From Selaginella moellendorffii (lineage: Eukaryota; Streptophyta; Lycopodiopsida; Selaginellales; Selaginellaceae), in NCBI RefSeq assembly GCF_000143415.4, contig NW_003314265.1, positions 1,384,446 to 1,448,445 on the forward strand: a DNA stretch of 64,000 nucleotides. Direction: 5' to 3'. Positions 60,721-64,000 of this stretch are shown here, one piece after another. The translations under genes and the position numbers were made by a program. Within the stretch, counting starts at the first letter, position 1. Each line of letters opens with the position of its first letter. The notes under the pieces are model-generated. The model saw only the letters and a list, made by a program, of their open reading frames with translations, was not told where the DNA came from and did not search any database.

Positions 60721-62028
60721 ATGGCAAAGGCAGGGTGGAAGCGAACCAAAGCGGAGACGGAACCTCCTTCAGAGCTGGAGCTTCCAGTCGAATGAGAGGC
60801 TATGGATGAGGAATCCTTGCATGAGGAGGACTCTAGTGAGGAAACTTCTAAATAGGAGTCCGGTGGCGAGGTTCGGTCGTCCAAGGCTCGATTGGACGTG
60901 CTAGAAGGACAGTTGGCACAGACCAATGCCCTGTTGGAGACTCTCGTATGCAAGCTAAAGCGTGACGAGAAGCGGAAGAAAAAGCGAAAGACTGTGGATG
61001 CTGGCAGCACAGAAGGTGCGGACCCTTCGGCAGGGACTAAGGCAGAACCAAACAAGGTCAAACAGACCGAAGTAGAATCAGTCCCTCAGGCAGTTCCCAA
61101 GTACAAACCAAAGCCCCCACCGGTCTTCAAGGGAGTGAACGACTATAAGGTGGTGGAGGATTGGTTTTATTATATGGAGGACTACTTCCGAGCGTTGCGA
61201 TTACCGAGCTTGAAGAAGGTCCCATGTGCAAAACCATACTTGGCAGATAATGCCAAGTCTTGGTGGAGAACGACGGAGGCCAACGAAAGACCGGTGGCCA
61301 CTTGGGACATGATGAAGGTGAGGATCCACACAACATACGTTCCTCCGAATGCCACTCTGCATCTGAGAGATGAGCTGAGTAGGCTGAAGCAGATTGGAAC
61401 CATTCAGGAATATGTGAATGGGTTCATGGCAAAGAGGATACTTGTCACGGACATGGGGGATATGGATGCGTTCCATGCCTTCATATCGGGTTTGCAAACC
61501 TAAGTTCGCGGTGAGGTGATGCGCTGGAACCCGACCAACTACAAGGAAGCATTGGATGCGGCCATCAAGGTGCATTTCAACGATAACCTGTGAAAGGGGA
61601 ACACGACAGGGTCGGGATCCACATTTAGCAAAGGGGCCAAACCAAGGGGAACGTATAGCAGGGGGAAGATCAAGAAGAGTTTCTCTAAGAATGAGTCCTC
61701 GGGGTTCCGGAAAGGCAAATCCGGTGGCTAGCGAGCGAGTACGTGGGGGAGTCAAGCGAAAAGAGACAAACCCACAGATAAGAAGGTCAAGTCGTATAGC
61801 AGCATGGGAAACAATGTATGCTACAACTGCGGTGAAGCGGGACACTTTTCGAGGGAATGTCCCTACCCGAAGAAGGCCAGAGCCAATATGGCTATCAAGT
61901 CGGGTGAAGTCCAAACTGAGGTATGTGATCCAGTCCCTAACTCAAAGTTACTCATTACACGAGCAACTTTCGTAAAGAGTCGTTCGCGACATCTACTAGC
62001 CCTCCGAGGGACGCTCGGAGGTAGCTAA
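60721..62028 (+). pseudogene. gag region with CCHC zinc knuckle, interrupted
   Basis: A gag frame begins at the ATG at 60721. It contains a Lys-rich segment, then the retrotransposon gag core (about 61140-61500; DWFYYMEDYFRA, AKSWW, RDELSRLKQIGTIQEYVNGF) and a CCHC knuckle at 61819-61860 (CYNCGEAGHFSREC). In this frame there are stops near 60793, 60853, at 61501, 61591 and 61729, all of the kind produced by C-to-T change, and a final stop at 62026 after a shift relative to pol. It is therefore a broken coding region; the protein would package element RNA. Confidence 0.85.
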
Positions 62029-64000
62029 TGGTGCAGCGGCTAGGTGAACCAAGGACTATAGAATTTGTTCAAGGTAGCCAAAGCACCGATGAGGTACTTC
62101 GACAAGTGAGAGTCGAAGTAGGGACATGGAAAGTAGACATGGATTTCACCATGTTGGACATGGTGGGATTTGACGTGATCTTCGGAATGGATTGGTTCAA
62201 TCGGTTCGTGGTAGCCCTGCATGGATAAGGTAGGAACCTTGTGGTACTGGCGAATGCCCAAGGAAGAAGATCTAGGGTGGAGGCTCAGGATCTAAAGGTA
62301 GGGCAAAGCAAGGCCAAAGATTCCTGCTTAAACTTGGTGTCCACGAGAGGACAACTCACTAAAGGAACTAAGGCAGCCTTTTTGTGCTTACTCTCGGTGA
62401 AGAGTGACAAAAAGATAGGAACGGAAGAAGTACCTTTAGTGATCCAACGGGTGTTGGACCAATTCCAGGATACCATGCAGGAAGAGCTACCGGCGAGGTT
62501 GCCCCCCGCACGACCGATAGAACATAAGATTGAGCTGGTTGAGGGTGCTGAGGCGATGGTTCGTCCCCCCTATCGTTTGAACGAAAAAGAACTCAAGGAG
62601 CTCAAGTGCCAACTAGAGGAGTTGGTGGACAAAGGGTATGTTAGGTTGAGCAAGTCGCCGTATGGGGCACCGGTGTTATTTGTGAAAAAGAAAGATGGTT
62701 CTATGCGCATGTGCATAGACTACTGGTTGCTTAACAAGTATACAAAGAAGAACAAGTACCCTTTGCCAAGAATTGAGGACCTATTCGATAGGTTGGGAAA
62801 GGCAAAATACTTCTCGAGGATTGACCCAAGGTCAGGATACTACCAGATCAGGGTAGTTGAGGAAGATGTCGAGAAGACAACCTGTCAAATGAGGTATGGG
62901 AGCTTTGAGTTTCTAGTGATGCCCTTTGGGCTATGCAATGCGCCGGCAACGTTTTCGGCGCTGATGAACCACATCTTTGTACCCTATCTAGATCACTTCG
63001 TGGTCGTTTATATTGACGACATCCTGATCTATAGCGAGACACTAGAGGAGCATGTCGAACACTTGGCGAAGGTGTTTGAGAAACTAAGGGAACATAAACT
63101 GTATGCTAAAGAGAGCAAATGTGACTTTGCTCAACAAAAGGTAAAGTTTCTCGGGCATGTGGTGGGCCAGGACGGGCTCAAGGTGGACCCGGAGAAGGTC
63201 CAAGCGATCCAGGAATGGGAGCGACCATCGAATATACATGAGTTGAGGGCATTCTTGGGGCTATGCAACTACTACCGAAAGTTTATCAGACACTATTTGA
63301 GACTAGCCCTGCCCTTAACGGACCAAACAGGAAAAGGGAAGATGGTATGGACAGCGGAATGTGAGGCGGCATTCGTCCACCTCAAAGGGAAGTTGAGGAA
63401 GGCTCCCGTGTTGGCATTACCAGACTTTGGTAAGGACTTTGAGGTAGAAACAGATGCTTCGGACTTTGCGTTGGGCGCAATTTTGAAGCAAGACAACCAT
63501 CCAGTAGCGTTCTTCTCGAAAAAGTTGGACAAGGCTCAACGGAAGTGGCCTGCCCATGAGAAGGAATTGTTTGCGGTGGTAAGGGCACTCAAGGAGTGGC
63601 GACACTACCTTGGGAGACACTTCAAGGTTTACACGGACAATGTGGCAACGAAACACTTCTTGTCGCAGCCCGACCTAAGGGGAAAACAAGGTCAGTGGGC
63701 CAATGCTTTGGCCGAGTTTGATTATGAGATTCTGTACAAGCCTGGGAAGAGCAACATCGTGGCAGATGCGCTAAGTCGAAAAGTGAGCTTGAGGTTGGCG
63801 ATATCCAGCACAACAACAACCTTCTGGGACGATGTGCGAACAGCATATGAGAACAATGGTCTAACACAAGAAGTGTTGCTGAGGAATCTAGAGGCACAGG
63901 AAGCTCACCAGAGAGGTGAGTTGCCAACGGAAGAGAAAACGGGCTATGTGGAATGCAACGGACTCATCTATTGCAAACAAACGAGGGTGTATGTTCCAGA
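62029..64000 (+). pseudogene. pol region: protease remnant, reverse transcriptase, RNase H
   Basis: One frame continues from about 62028 to the window edge with a single stop at 62226-62228. The protease part keeps the flap-side motif (GFDVIFGMDWF) but the aspartic active site expected just upstream is missing at the gag/pol frame change. RT is complete: [52 protein letters not shown], and the catalytic [12 protein letters not shown] with the YIDD box. The connection [11 protein letters not shown] and RNase H ([37 protein letters not shown]) follow. Integrase is beyond the window. From 62229 on there is no stop, so the RT could have been functional recently. Confidence 0.88.

Larger units (their letters stand above)
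59528..64000 (+). mobile_element. Ty3/gypsy LTR retrotransposon (5' part, runs off window)
   Basis: Order along the plus strand: 5' LTR (59528-60661), primer-binding site (60665-60677), gag with zinc knuckle, a damaged protease, then reverse transcriptase and RNase H still open to the window edge. The domain order protease-RT-RNase H and the RT sequence place it in Ty3/gypsy. The 3' LTR and integrase would lie beyond 64000. Several in-frame stops and a frameshift show that this copy is not autonomous, although RT is intact. Confidence 0.93.

Overview
The window looks like nuclear DNA of a vascular plant with a very compact gene space, most likely a lycophyte such as Selaginella moellendorffii. 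I infer this from spliceosomal introns of about 45-70 bp, many intronless PLS-type pentatricopeptide repeat (PPR) genes, plastid-targeted housekeeping genes, nuclear tRNA genes, telo-box/site II promoter motifs and a Ty3/gypsy retrotransposon. No database was available; families were recognised from memory and exon boundaries were worked out by hand from splice sites and reading-frame continuity.

Layout. 1-5.2 kb: N-terminal part of an alpha-mannosidase, a PPR gene and an intronless G-type lectin receptor kinase. 5.3-9.0 kb: a tandem duplication carrying two EGF-like secreted proteins, each divergently paired with a thylakoid-lumen-type gene (one intact, one decayed). 9.1-14.8 kb: tRNA-Gly, a calcineurin B-like calcium sensor, a ten-exon adenylosuccinate lyase and a divergent PPR gene. 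14.8-19.0 kb: a three-member cluster (one dead copy) related to 2-oxoglutarate oxygenases but apparently without the catalytic residues. 19.1-22.8 kb: Rubisco accumulation factor RAF1, protochlorophyllide oxidoreductase (POR) and ribosomal protein eL24. 22.8-25.9 kb is AT-rich and gene-poor. 25.9-34.0 kb: three PPR genes and a PP2C phosphatase in a repeatedly duplicated, reciprocally eroded segment. 34.2-41.2 kb: a neprosin-type protein and an ALE2-like receptor kinase with a very large proline-rich ectodomain. 43.0-54.7 kb: tRNA-His, a GH17/X8 beta-1,3-glucanase, a conserved plastid protein, a divergently transcribed TraB-like protein and a giant NT-C2 coiled-coil protein. 54.7-64 kb is transposon territory: a very old minus-strand Ty3/gypsy element, an old LTR, and a younger Ty3/gypsy element that appears to have inserted into that LTR and runs off the window.

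How the genes work together: they are mostly unrelated neighbours, but they share organisation. At least six divergent pairs have start codons only 70-290 bp apart. Several genes serve the chloroplast (RAF1, POR, the lumen protein, adenylosuccinate lyase, the 45-46 kb protein). Three GC-AG introns, two of them in adenylosuccinate lyase, would mislead automated gene models. The observations I rate highest are the pseudoenzyme-like oxygenase cluster, the reciprocal PPR/PP2C duplications, the ALE2-like kinase with an extensin-like ectodomain, and the nested LTR elements with a 12-bp minisatellite inside the LTR.
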